Source of the DNA: Hydractinia symbiolongicarpus
Lineage: Eukaryota > Cnidaria > Hydrozoa > Anthoathecata > Hydractiniidae
Reading direction: 5' to 3'
Length of the DNA stretch: 64,000 bases
Assembly: GCF_029227915.1 (NCBI RefSeq)
Contig: NC_079882.1
Location: forward strand, 22,575,001 to 22,639,000
The notes beneath the pieces were generated by a model. That model had not been told where the DNA came from, made no database searches, and saw only the letters and a list, made by a program, of their open reading frames with translations. Below, in pieces: positions 11,101 through 23,056 of the stretch (positions are counted from its first letter, which is position 1; each line of letters opens with the position of its first letter). The position numbers and the translations under genes were made by a program.

Positions 11101-13369
11101 TTGAAATAAATATCTTTATCCAAATAAAATGTTTCACCGTTGTAAGTATAGTTTCAGAGTTTTAGATAGAGTTATCACTTGGAAAAGTATTACGTGCATG
11201 CGACTTTATTACGAATTTTTTGAGTGTTAATTGTGTAACCTTGATTACACTTTTAAGCGCAGGGAGTGTATACATAAAATTTGGTACAAAAATACCACGG
11301 GTGTGGTTACAAAAGAGAACAGCCTCGATGTTGTTTGATGTTGTTGTTACAGATGCCTCAGCTACCCTATAGCTTACATTTAGGATTAAACTAGCATTTA
11401 TAATTAATACTAAGTAAAATGGGTCAAGTTTGAATATTAAACCTTTTTCGCTATAGCTAGTTAGACTAATTATAAAAGGACAAGACTGAGCTATATAGCT
11501 GGTGAAATATCAAAATTGAAGAGAAAAATTACATCACCGTTTTTAGCCTTATAATACACATATTTGAGAACACCTGCGGGAAATTTCATTGTTCATCAAG
11601 TTACCCCATATGGGTAATATGAAACACTTCTTTATAAAAGAACATCATTTCACGAGTAATTTCACGAGGGTTACTTTCGCACTATCTAAAATTTTTGTAG
11701 ATAAACTTTTGCGATTATAATATAATTTTATATTTTTTATAATTATTCAAATTTCTTGCTGAAATTTTTTTAGGTTTAAAGCCAATGTCCTACAGTACGT
11801 GTAAATTTTTTGTTCCTACCCTATTTTCAAATGAGCTATGTAACATTGTTTTAGCAGGAAGATAAAATAAATTATTTTCAAACCGATTAGTCGCTGCAGC
11901 GATTTTGGTGTCAGGGTTATAAAAAACTATGCTTTTTGTACAAGTAAATGTTCTATTACTTCAGTAAAATTTGAAATAATGACTTGAAACTTAGTATTAT
12001 ATGTTTTTAAACCAGTTTGATGAAATGAACCCAAAACCCACGCATAAATAAAAAGTTGTTAGAAAGTTATTTTTTTGTTCACCTGGATCTGCGACACGGT
12101 TACTTGCACTAATCGCTTAACCTGGTGCCACTCACAATTAACTTTTTAATATCCACAGGAACTTATTCTGCAGAATGCTGAACAAGTAACAATAGGCTTC
12201 ATCATAAGTCCTGTGAATGTAGGTTTATGAAAAAAATATTACACCTTTAATGCTATAAGCACTCCATTGGATTTGTGACACATTATATACTAAGTGTGAC
12301 ACAGTTTACCCTATACAAAGTCTTAACCTGGACTGAGACTATGGGTCTTCCTACTACAAGTGAGTATCAATTCTTGCTGTAGTTTCCTAATTTTTAGGTA
12401 TTTCATAAAAGAAAACAGAAAATCTAATAAGAAATTATTTATGAAAAAGAAACCTGGACATTTGCAAAAATTCATTTATGAAACATAGGTTTCTATTTGT
12501 AGTGAGAACATATTTAATCAACATACAATGCCTTGCATACCTAACTAGCTATATTACGCAAGTCTTGACTGTTCATTGCTAGCTATGGGTGGTCCAAAAT
12601 AACTAGCTAGCTAGTTACCTTTATTTAAAATGACAAAATACTTTGAAACATCTTTTATGTTGCATTCATAAGAAAGGGGTTTCTGTTCTTTAATCATCAT
12701 TGTAGGGTGCTTCAAATTCTTGTAAATCCAATGAAAAAATTGTTTAAAATTTCCCCTTTTTCCCCTTGCACTACTCATGACATTTCTTTGCATTGTTTTC
12801 GATTCTAAGTCATGATTCCGTAGCTTTCCACCGCAAAGTTCAGTTGTGTCTCGTTCAAAAGTTTCCTGCGCTAGTCAATATGATGAACAACGTCAAGGAA
12901 CCCTGGGTAATTTTGAAAAAATGTGGTTCTGCCTTATGATTTTCAGATTTTTTGCAGCTGTTATTAGCATGATTTAGCACTCGAGTGCCACCCTCCGTAT
13001 ATTTAGGGAAAAATGTCTTTTAATTTGCTAACCTTGAAAATAGAACTTCAATTGATTGTGCGCATTAAAGTGCACTGAAAGCAATATTGTGGTAGCAAAA
13101 CAAAACAAAAGCAGTCTCAAAGTTTTTCTTTGTTTACCTACTTTGGCATGTTGTTAAAATAGTTGAAAATTATTTCTTTTTTTATGATATCGTTCTACTG
13201 GAAATTAACTTCCTCGCGATAAATTATAATCTCTTTTAGGAGACTAAGAATTTAGTGCATCCTCTCTAGTCCTAGTGAGTATGCACGCTGTGTGACGTCA
13301 ATAATCAACAAAATATGTACAAACTAAGTTTTTTTCGTCAGTTATTTTTTAAGATAAATTGTATACTTA
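8200..13369. other. Intergenic DNA with no recognised gene
   Basis: No convincing exon, RNA gene or long reading frame was found here. To 9379 the sequence is the upstream part of the segmental duplication and would hold the left gene's promoter. Beyond that it is unique AT-rich DNA, with one small ACGAAAGTTT-bounded repeat at 9978-10127. Confidence 0.5.
9978..10127. repeat. Short foldback-like repeat bounded by AATAAACTTTCGT
   Basis: The block starts TAATAAACTTTCGT and ends ACGAAAGTTTTTTATT, roughly inverted ends. Two further internal ACTTTCG or CCACGAAA words lie in opposite orientations. It looks like a degraded MITE of about 150 bp. No target-site duplication could be fixed. Confidence 0.35.
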
Positions 13370-13519
13370 CTAGTCGTTATCCCGTGGAAAAATCCACGGG
13401 TTCGCCCGTCCTTTTTATACCGCATTGCGTGCGTCTCGCTACCTGCACAGTTAAGCTACCATTTTGCGTGACAGACGGACGGACGGACGGACAGACGTAT
13501 ACGGGTATTATAATATAGA
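13370..13519 (-). mobile_element. Minimal Helitron-like element, 150 bp, with both ends intact
   Basis: On the minus strand the element runs A|TCTATATTATAATACCCG ... CTAG|T from 13519 to 13370. Just before the end is a perfect 8-bp-stem hairpin, CCCGTGGA-TTTT-TCCACGGG, followed by ATAACGA and CTAG. Next to the 5' end is a run of GTCCGTCCGTCC. The flanks are A and T, as expected for Helitron insertion into AT. It is a different subfamily from the 560-730 bp elements but shares the start, the hairpin loop and the end. Confidence 0.75.
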
Positions 13520-13654
13520 TAGAAATGTCAAATGTCAAGAGGCTGTGATGAAGCAATAACCAAAATGGCTAATTTTAATAACGTTTATCAAAACAGCTTT
13601 CTAAAAACTTGAAAACACCAGGAAAATACGGTTAGTATCAAGTATTAAGTAGTA

Positions 13655-13722
13655 TTAACTAACATATGAGAGAGCACAAAGTATCAAGTACAATACTTTG
13701 TGCTCTCTCATATGTTAGTTAA
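13655..13722. repeat. Perfect 30-bp inverted repeat with an 8-nt loop
   Basis: The left arm at 13655-13684 and right arm at 13693-13722 are exact reverse complements over 30 bases (arm begins TTAACTAACATATGAGAGAG). The spacer is CAAGTACA. Partial copies of the words TATCAAGTA and GTTAGTTAAGTTAGTT flank the arms. No gene lies nearby. Confidence 0.9.
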
Positions 13723-15043
13723 GTTAGTTGGTATGAACGTTGGGATTAAAACTTACGAAAAATGTTATACATATTAGACAACTTGAGAAAGTTTAAGAAC
13801 AGGAAAAAAAAGAAGCTAATCAGCTTGATTGCTTTATCATATAAGAAAGAAAATAATGCTATCTAAAATTGCTGTTACACTACCAATTTTAACTGGAATA
13901 TACCTAAAGCTTTTAAATAAGGTCACCTTCTATTTCTTCTAGTTTTTAAATTTTTTCCGCCTACAATTTTTGAAGTAAAAAAGATTAAAAAGAATGACAA
14001 AGGACACATTGTATTACCACAAAACTACGTAATAATTTGAAAAATGGACTCGCCATAACAACCTAGTTATACTTACTCAGCTAAATTATACGGGAGCAGC
14101 TCCTTACATTTTCTTCTCCTTCTTTAGAAAAAGGTGACATAGGAACGTATTTTGTTACGAAACATCCAAAATTTAGTGGTATAAGTATGTGTATATACCG
14201 AAGTTTAAAAAAGTGATTCAACGTTACACGTACAATATTACATAACCACAACATCAATCATATTTGATCAACTAATACACAGGACTAAAAATAAATATGA
14301 AAAAAGCCGAAAAATATTTTTATTTTGGTGCACTAATGGCAAGGAAAATTCTGAAGCATAAAAATTCTCATAAATTGCAAGTTAAGATCAATTTGACGTT
14401 GATCAACCATGTAAACCTCCCCCTCTTAAAATAAAAAATAAAATAAAACTAAAATAAATAAATGATTTTATTTGCATTTATAACTTATGAAATAAATAGT
14501 TAATAGGCTTAAATACACAATCATCTTAATGTGTATACAGACATATAATGAAGAAAAACACTTGCGCGCATTTAAAAATACAACTTTCATTTTTAAATGA
14601 TCATTTTTTTTTCGAGATCAATTGTTTTACTCACTTAAGCACAATCACATGATCCTTATCGAAATTCAATTAAAAGAAATTAGGTTCGTAAACATGTTGG
14701 AAGCTGAACCTACCATTTTGTTAACGTAGCAGGAAAAAGAGTGTATATGGAATGCTGTGTCAACAAATTCTTAAAAAACAAGTTAATTTTACATAAAAGA
14801 GCTTAAGAAGTTGTATTTATTTTTCAAAAATCGAGAAAATTTTATAAATTTCGGTAGGATTATCCTCAGAACTTATAACTCACGACAAAGCTTTATTTTA
14901 CTAAGAGAAATCATTCTTTGACGTTTGGACACGTGATTAACCTGATTTCCCGATTTTTCATCAGACTGTACCCCAAGATCGGATTTTTGGGCAAGTTTTG
15001 GCCTGTTTTCATTTGAAATATAAAAAAGTGAAAGTTTGTTAAA

Positions 15044-15689
15044 TACCTTATTCCATGAAATTAACGAGTCAAGAAATTAACGCGAATAAAATTAACGGTC
15101 ATGAAATTAACGTGGTTTAATGAAATTATTTTTAAACAGGCATTTAATTAACGCAGTTGGGCAAGGTTGTATTTAAAATGCACTTAATTGACGCGAATTT
15201 TAGAATATGCGATATCACATGAAGCAAAACTTACAGCAACAGTCGACTCCACGGTGGTAAATTGTAGTAAGTAACGGTAGTAAATAAAAATTTTCGTTGT
15301 TTGGAAAGACAATGGCAAAAATTTCAAAATTTTGGAAGAGGAAGTATGATTTTAGTTAATTTTCCACTTGGATCAAGAGTATGAATATTATACAAAAGCT
15401 ATTTTAAAAAAGATTGTTGAAAAGGAGAACACGGTTGAGATATCGTCGAATGAGGAAGACATAGTAGAAAATTTGTTAAAAAAATTGCATTGTTGTTTTT
15501 TAGGGTTTTATATATTAAAAAAGTATTTTTATATAGTAAAAAAGTCACCAAATTAACTGTATTACAACTAACGAGTCATAAAATTGACAGTCTTTAAATT
15601 AACAATGCATTTAATTAACGGTCATTAAATAACGCGAATTTTGAAAACCATGTAAATTTCATGACTCGTTAATTTCATGGAATAAGGTA
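15044..15689. mobile_element. TIR element (MITE-like), about 642 bp, TA-flanked
   Basis: A perfect 28-bp inverted pair lies at 15044-15071 and 15662-15689 (TACCTTATTCCATGAAATTA onward). If the terminal TA on each side is the target duplication, the element proper starts CCTTATTCC and spans 15046-15687, as in Tc1/mariner-type elements. Subterminal regions contain many AATTAACG-type words. The interior has only a short frame of 62 codons and no recognisable transposase, so it is non-autonomous. Confidence 0.75.
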
Positions 15690-16194
15690 ACTTTTCTTTC
15701 GCTACCAAAAAGAATTGAAGAGAATTTGTTTTGAAACTAAAGTAATTAAATTTTAAGTAGTGGTATTTTTGCATATTTCTGGTCAGGTAAGTAGCGTTTG
15801 AAATAATCTAATCGCATTTTCTAACATACCGGCTTTTTGAAATTTGAGAAAAATGGGGATGTTGAGGTCAGCAAGAATTAACGAATTTTGAGAGTTGAAA
15901 TTTAATCAAAGAACAAATTTATACTGGTTTGGACGACGTGAAACCTACTTTGTTTATTTCTGTTATATTTGCTTATACCGGTTAAGGAAACATATTTTTT
16001 TCAAAATGTTTGTATGTATGTTGTGCTTTAAATATATTTAGTCTAACAAGAGTGTTTTATTTTTGATGTACCAAGAGAAAATATGATAATAACTTAATCT
16101 TCTCCGAATTTATGTTTGTCATTCGTTTGGAAGCGCAAAAAACATTTGCGGAGACTACTATGTCAGCACTGCGTCAAATTTCTTGATATAGCTC

Positions 16195-16520
16195 ACCATT
16201 TATCAAGACTAGGTGTCTGTAAAAGGCATAGTAGATGTTTTTATTTTCCTATTAAGTTGCCGAAAAAATCAATGTCACAAATGTTAATCGACAAAGTAAG
16301 CGTCGTGATGTCAATAACATTATATTAACTTTAATAGCTTCCTTTAAATTAAATAAGCAATTCCAATACACTTATTAATTTAATGCCAAATAATTTGAGA
16401 ACAAGGTAACCACGTAACGTAACCACGTTAATTTTATCATACCGCGCGCTTAACTATGGACCACCAGGGACTAAAATAGGACCAATTTCATAAAGTTGGG
16501 ACAAGCACTGATTCGGCACA
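16195..16520 (+). mobile_element. Degenerate Helitron-like relic
   Basis: The internal order of the Helitron family is still visible: a GTGTCTG start region, TTTTTATTTTCCT..AAGTTGCCGAAAAA, GTCAATAACATTATATTAACTT, then CGCGCTTAACTATGGACCACC. Both ends are lost. It lies between the left and middle RPTP genes. Confidence 0.5.
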
Positions 16521-17384
16521 GATGTGAGATTGAAAATTAATTAGATGTACTGCGAATGGAACCACAAACAAACTTTGTTAAAAATGGTGAGGAATAGAAA
16601 TGCCCATGAAGATATATGTGATACAGCTTGCTCAATAAATATATCTGGTTATTAAAGGCCTTTTTGTGACGAGGTTAACGGACTTAAAAAAGTGCTGTTT
16701 TGTTTCTTGGAAATAAACCGTCTAAATTCTGAAACTCGTAGAGTATATATAATCCAAAATAGTTATGTATGTAACTTTGTAATTCGGTTACATCGGTATG
16801 AAAAATACTCAATTATAAATATTAAACGTTCCAAATCAATAACATCTTTCTTTCTCGATAAGCTGAAAGCAGAAACCACAACCATGCCTAAATGAGTACT
16901 GCAGTTAAGCCAATACACTAGTTCGTAGTTTCGGCGAATTATTGCTTAAATAAATCTTTTTTTGCTCTTATTAAAAACTAAAGAAAGGAAGCAAACTATT
17001 ATAAATTAGGAAGGCTCTGACCATGAAATAAAAAGAAAAGTTACAATTACTACACATATGTTTCAAGTAGGGTCACTGGCAAAAACATAGTTAATTTTCA
17101 TGCCGTGGGACTAATTATTTCTTCAGAAAATTAGAAATATTCATAATGTCCATTGTGAAAGCCTTATTAAACTCATTCTGTTTACTTCTTTTTTTCAACA
17201 GAAAACGAGAGAACAACTTAAACTGTGAAGAGGTGTATTGCTGAAGGCAATAAATATCACAAACATGGTAACCCTCTTAAATATAAATATATAACCACAA
17301 CCTTGGATAAAAAGTATTACAGCATGCATTATAGTGAATTGAAGCATATCTGCGAATAACGAGACATTTTAGCAAAGTGGATGC

Positions 17385-17640
17385 GTTCATTTTCTCCTGA
17401 TGTAACCAAAAACCTTATATCCAATTTGTTAACGTTATTGTTAACTTTGCAACATAATTTTATCCCCTCTTTTGCTGAATTTCATGGACGGGCGAAGCCG
17501 TAGATGTTTTCGAAGCCTAACAACGATTCTATTATATTAATACCTTGTTATTTTGTTACGCCATAAGTTAATGTGTTTATTTGGATTAGAAGTAGCATGT
17601 CGAAAAGTTTATTGACGTTAAATGAAGACGTGAATCCAAT
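17385..17640 (+). mobile_element. Degenerate Helitron-like relic
   Basis: It contains GCAAAGTGGATGCGTTCATT..CTCCTGATGTAACC, matching the start of the 583-727 bp elements. Further on comes a GACGGGCGAAGCC motif like the one next to the 13370-13519 hairpin. Termini are not recognisable. Confidence 0.4.
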
Positions 17641-17664
17641 ACACTGACCGTACTATTTCTAAAA

Positions 17665-17945
17665 CTAGTTGATAAGGCCCTCAGAAATATCTACTGAGGC
17701 AAAAAAATATTGGATGTTTAAATTGTGATTACGTCAGCTATGACCCATTGATGCGCAGTAAAATTTTTATACCTTTTGGGCAAACGGTTGATCGAACTAT
17801 ATGAATATGGTTTGAATTTCATTTCAGGTAGTCCCTTCCAAGCTATTTAGCCTCAAACATAAAAAAGCGATTCAATGGCTTTGCTAATTTAAAATTGCTA
17901 ATTTACCTTTCATCAAACCGTTACATCAAATTTTACTAACAAATT
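17665..17945 (-). mobile_element. Degenerate Helitron-like relic with 3' end
   Basis: On the minus strand it ends GGGCCTTATCAACTAG|T at 17665, next to a decayed hairpin. It retains the CCAAGCTATTTAGCCTCAAA and AATGGCTTTGCTAATTTAA blocks (plus-strand reading). The 5' end cannot be placed. It lies about 0.65 kb past the stop codon of the middle gene. Confidence 0.5.
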
Positions 17946-18599
17946 ATACTGTTTACAATATACTGTTCACAATATGTCGAACTGATTATAAGTGTAGAAA
18001 ATTACTAAAATGTGTAAAAAGTTCTTGCTTACAAAAAGAAATAAAAAAGAAAATATAAAAACCAAACTATAAGGTAACCGCCCAGCGATTTTCTGATAAA
18101 ACCCATAAAAACACGAAACGGTTTTACTTTGAAACAGCAATACAAATCCACATCTTGTAATAGGCGAGAAAAACAATGTTTTATATGGATATGTACAAGA
18201 AAAAGCTGGGTATGAGTAAAACGAACCGCAAACGATGGCAGTGAGGATTTTTAATTATTTTCTGATTTTGTGACATAAGAATAAAGAACTTCCCAAAACC
18301 TGTTCCTTCATCCTTCCCAAATGAACAAAAATCTTAAATACATTTTAATTAATTAGAAAAAATTGCAACTTAAACCACCAAAATATTATTCAAAATGCAC
18401 TAATATTTTACATTAAAAAAGAAGCGCTTATTCCAGTCTCACATGATTCATTACATATTTCATGTTCCTTTACAAAACAGTTTGTCATATGGCCGCTTGA
18501 TCAAATAGATGGTATTCTTATTGTTTCTGGGATCAAGGTAACGCTCCGCTGTAAATGTTTACAAATTAATTAATTGGTCTTTTTCTGTTGCGCTAGGAA

Positions 18600-20288
18600 T
18601 TAATTAAAGTTGGAGTACGTTGCAAATGAATCCAAGTACTTATTCAACACGGTGTAAATGAACTGATACTGTCGCTAAAAGAAAAAATGAGTGAATAAAT
18701 ACAGTGTGCGGAAATTCAAATGTCTTCTAAGTTTATTCATTTATTTTTTTATTCATTCATTTAGTTCACTCACTTAGTGATTCATTTTTTCAATATTTCA
18801 TTCATTACTCGTTATTTTATTTATTGCTTTTCCTAGTGGATCTGACATTATTATTAGGACTTTAAACTTGACTTACCATGTTTTCAACAAACTCAGGTCT
18901 TGCTAATCTCATTCTTCGTACAGTTTGAGACACATCAGCATGCTGTTCAACTTTTAGTTGGTCCAATGCATTCATACACGCTATGAAAGTTCCACTTCGA
19001 TTTGCCCCATCACTGAAAATACAAAAGTGCTTAAGGACACCATTATTATTCCGTTGCATCAAAGTGGGAAAATAGGTATTTAAATTACAAATATAAACAC
19101 AAACAACGAAAATAAAAAACAAAGAAACAAACAAAAACAAAAAGAATTACCTGCAGGTAACCAATATGGTGCCATCTCCATAAAATTGTTGCGACTTTAA
19201 AACTTCACCAATTAAAGTGAGCAAAGAACTACAATCAGGAATATCATGGTTTGGCCAATTTAATTGCAATTTATTAACTTTGCGATGATTCAAAATTTAG
19301 GAATAGTATAATTGAATCAGTCAATAATTTAACGCTGATACAGACGAAAAAAACAAATTATCTTGTTTCAACATCAATTGCTAGAAGTATTCAAATGTAA
19401 CTAGCTGTAACTATGTCAAAACAATATAACAAACAACGAAATTTCTTCGTAATTACGTCTTTTTTGAATTCTTTAAGAGACGCTATTTTAAGTTTCTGAT
19501 GAATGCTCATGGTGATTTATTATTGCTGGAAACTTGGACTTCATTTATTTGTTACACACTTGAACACACAGTCAGTAATCTCATGAAAGGATTGTAAGGC
19601 AGACATAATTAGTCATGTGACATTTCTTGCCATTAAATTATCTTAATTCAGGTTTTAGTATGAGAACAGCAAAAGTTAGAGAGATAAGCTGTTTTTTCTA
19701 TTCATTACAACATATATATGTAATCGCACGTTTACGAGTGCAATTAGGAAATAATCGAACGAGTATTTTTTTTTTTACTTTTAATTTTCTGAGTCCGTTA
19801 GGACGAGGATAAACTTAAAAAGCAAAAAGAATTACGAGTTCGATTATTTCCTAGTTGCACTCGTAAACGTGCGATTACATATACATGTTGCAATCAAAAA
19901 TTCTATCTGTTTTGCCCTTTTTAAGGACATAAGTATACGTATGTTAAAAAATTGCAAACCGTTTTGTTTGATATAATGAAGGACTGCATATTGATATCAC
20001 CAGCACGAGTGCTTGATTCAACATTCACTGTAAGATTACCAAACTTTTCCGATCCCTCAACTGGACAAAAAGATGGATAGTTATGATAATTCTCGTCAGT
20101 GCTATTTCACATTACAATCGTAGTCACATTGTTTGCCATGATAGCCTCCCAAAAATCATCCAATGTTTCAACTAATGGTGCTTGCGTAGCTATTATACCA
20201 TCGTTCTTTATGTAACCATTAACAAAGACAGCATTGATATAATCGGTAGAATTTGTGGTTTGAGGCACATATACACGAAACAAGTCAC
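18600..20288 (-). pseudogene. Middle paralogue PTP domain D2, disrupted
   Basis: Four exons (19960-20288, 19151-19290, 18877-19012, 18600-18674) have exactly the lengths of the intact D2 (329, 140, 136, 75 nt). The nonsense codon TGA at 20107-20109 replaces TTA (Leu) of the right-hand gene after IVM. At 19291-19292 the plus strand reads CA where the intact gene has CT, so the acceptor AG of the second exon has become TG. The signature loop reads TCSDGANRSG and the WPD loop WPN, as in the intact paralogue, so this domain was non-canonical before it was broken. The last exon ends with a Gln-Tyr-Gln-Phe motif and TAA at 18600-18602. Confidence 0.85.
19708..19890. repeat. 56-bp imperfect inverted repeat inside a D2 intron
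   Basis: Arms at 19708-19763 and 19835-19890 are near-perfect reverse complements (core CGCACGTTTACGAGTGCAAT). They are separated by about 71 bases including a T-rich run. The right-hand gene has nothing similar in the equivalent intron, so it looks like a foldback or MITE insertion specific to the middle paralogue. Confidence 0.8.
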
Positions 20289-20381
20289 CTTAAGCAAGGG
20301 AAAATTGAGTATAGGTTATATTATATTACTAACTTGTCCTTACATTGATGCAAAAGTAAAGTTGAACAAATGAGTGCTTAC

Positions 20382-21441
20382 TTGCTAGTATATTTGGATA
20401 TCGGTTTTTCGCTACATTTTCCTCTAACAAAGCAGCTTTATAATTTTTTTCACCAAAAGGTATATTAACGCTGTTTAACCTCTCAAATTCATTTTCCAGA
20501 AGGAACTTTCCATTATGCTTTTTTGATATTAATTCTCGGAAAGTGCTTTGAAATTCTGATGACATTATTCCAGTGTAATCACAACACAGTGCTTCGTAAA
20601 TAGCACTGTAAACAAATTTATACGCGATCTTCTCGAATACTTTCAAAGTAGTTGTATATATCATCAAGCTGCTTTGTTCTAACCAAGTGCAGCATGGCGT
20701 CAATGATGATGTATGATCCAGTCCTACCAACACCAGCACTACAATGCACAAGAAGTTGCTTCCCACTTTCATATGGGATAAGCTGTCTCACCCGATAGCA
20801 GAAATTTAGCAGCAACGTGGGGTAGTCTGGACAACCGTGGTCAGGCCACGACGTAAAGTGAAAATGCGTAATCTGATGCTTATTATTTTCGTAACACACT
20901 TTTATTTAACGAATTACATAGTCAGCATGTACTTGTACGTCAATCACTTCCACTTCAATGCCAATATAAACCTCTTTTCCATTTATTGGCCAATACTGCT
21001 CACACTTTCGTTTGCCCTCTTCTGATATCTTTGTAAGCATGACAATAGCTGCAGGTTTTTCACCAAGCACCATTCGCCAGAAATCAAAAATTGTTCCCTT
21101 TTTTGGTCCTTGAGCAGCAATATATTCAACTTGTCCATTATAGTTCTGTATATAGTTTGCAATAATGTAATCACTAGTCTCTTTACCAGTAATTTTCTCC
21201 AAGACAAGGCGAGTATGGTCGTACGCTGTGACGTTCGAGTAACGATTTTTTTCTTTATTTTTAGGCATTGATCCAACTTTATGTTCATGTAAATGTTTCA
21301 ATGAAACACTTTTAAATTGCTTTACAATGTCTGAGCTGATTTTATCCTTGTGTTCCAAATAAAATGACAAAAACTCTTGAACAGAAAGAGGTGGAAATGC
21401 CGGCTTCGCTGCAACATTATAGTAAGATTCGTTTAGTAGAC
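20382..21441 (-). pseudogene. Middle paralogue PTP domain D1, nonsense and frameshift
   Basis: A single exon equivalent to the 1089-nt D1 exon of the right-hand gene, 29 nt shorter. It keeps recognisable catalytic motifs: NRYSNVTAYDHTR, the WPD loop TSWPDHGCPD (GAC at 20840-20842) and HCSAGVGRTG. Lesions: TAA at 20906-20908 replaces AAA (Lys) after YVIR, upstream of the WPD loop. A 26-bp deletion at about 20621, just after IREDRV, removes the Q-loop region and shifts the frame. One codon is also missing near WPI-NGKE, which is harmless. Identity to the intact exon is very high apart from these lesions, so inactivation appears recent. Confidence 0.9.
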
Positions 21442-21524
21442 CTCTAATAAGAAATAATATTAGCTAATAATTGTTTAAAACCACTTTAAAAAAGCGACTA
21501 CATAGAACTTATTATCCATCCGAC

Positions 21525-22713
21525 CTGCTTCGTCGTCTTTATAAACAGTTTCATGTGATTTTAAGTCATTGTGACCTTTCATTTCTATAGAAGTTAAGGA
21601 AACACGCTTGTTGCAAGAGTTCTTTAAGGTTTTACGTCGTCTAAATAAACAAGATATGTATTTCAAAAAAGTTATACAATGTATTTTTTTTTCGAAAATT
21701 TAATCTGGCCTAAAAAATCTTGGTGTTGTTTTCGAGGAAGTTAAGATTTATCTAGGTTAGGATCTGTCCAACTTATTAATAAACATATCATTTACCTAAA
21801 AGTACAAATGACTATAAGAGTCCTTAATGTGGCACTAGGTAGAAAAGGGGGGTAGGGCCTGAAGCATAAAGTATCAGCCGCCTCTTTGACTAGGCTGAAC
21901 ATTTAATGGGCATATGATGTAGTAGTAAAACTTATCGTAACTTTCAGTGTAAAAAAGAGTGCAAAATTTTGAATTTATTTGGGGTTACCGCGTTCTTGGG
22001 ACAGGGGTAAGTTCCTTGAATCTGAAATCAGATGACACCAACTTAAGTGTTGAAGCAATATGACGTAATTTTTTTACATCTGTTATCTTTAAATGTAGTA
22101 TTATACAGTGCAGTACCACCGAGGAGTTTTGTAGAGAGAGGAAACACATCTCCTTATAAACCTCCTTGGTGCCACCAATATTTTTATAGAGTAAACGTCG
22201 TTAAAATTATTTTTGTGTGACAATAATATTTTTGTATAGTCACACATAGAAATTTAAATATATTGTGACGTAAAAGAAATGGCCTATTTTTGATATGTGT
22301 GACCATAGTCATAAAAAAGAGAGACGGGTTCAAGTCGGGTTTGCGTTCTTATGTCTATGGTGTGAAAATCCTTTTGACGTTAGTTTTACTTTATTTCGAA
22401 GCATTTTTTCACAGAATGTTCACGAAGGAAGTAAACATTTGTCCTTAGTATTTATTCCAGTTGTTGAGCTTTTTGCTTGCCCTGTTTATCGCCGCTTTCT
22501 TGTAAACCTTGCACATAAGGAAAAAGGTGTAGTTAACTTTCACGTTGATGTGATAATTTACAAGCATCTTCTTAATTGGAATATACCTTCTCATGAGAAT
22601 GATTACAATAACAAATACAATGATGACAGCGACACCAGCAGCTGCAACACCTGCTTTTAATCCAATACTTGATGATACTGTTGGCTCCACATGTTTAGGA
22701 GTCACTTTTATGT
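21525..22713 (-). CDS. Middle paralogue transmembrane and juxtamembrane exons
   Basis: Exon 22587-22713 encodes a short Thr/Ser/Pro-containing linker and one hydrophobic helix (GVAAAGVAVIIVFVIVIIL), ending MRR. Exon 21525-21640 encodes the basic stop-transfer continuation RRKTLKN and a charged juxtamembrane segment, and is the same length (116 nt) as its counterpart. Its donor reads GCAG|GTCGG, weaker than GCAG|GTAAAA of the right-hand gene. There is no third FN3 module between 22713 and 23057, only an intron of 343 bases. Confidence 0.85.
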
Positions 22714-23056
22714 CTAAAATAACAAAATTGTGTATGAAATGCGTCACAACGAGTTAACTTAGTTAATTTCAAGGTTTGCATACAGGTAAAATACGGTTCG
22801 ATAATTCATTTTTCATATTCCCTAATGGAAGTTTTATTTTAATAAAGCTAAATACAGTTGATTTGTCGCTAATATTTAGTCACATTTTAAGCCTGGTTTG
22901 TTTTTAACAGTATTTCTGTACAAATATTTTATTCAACATAAAATATAGAAGCACAAGAGCATGATGCTTGAGAAGAAAGAATACAGGTGAAAGCAATTAT
23001 AATCACAAACAAGAATTTGTGTAAATTAACCAGCGTGTTTAGATAAGTAAACTTAC

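Noticed and set aside
12611-12793. 60-codon minus-strand frame between the left and middle genes
   Set aside because: Isolated, Lys-rich, AT-driven composition, no signal peptide or splice sites that link it to other exons.
13370-13519. tRNA or other structural RNA, because of the strong hairpin
   Set aside because: The hairpin is the Helitron 3' subterminal stem; no A/B boxes or cloverleaf can be drawn.
18680-18830. Microsatellite-like ATTCATTT region as a functional element
   Set aside because: Low-complexity intron sequence between the last two exons of the middle gene; no further structure.
22295-22660. 121-codon plus-strand frame
   Set aside because: It is antisense over the transmembrane exon and adjacent intron of the middle gene, with no recognisable domain.
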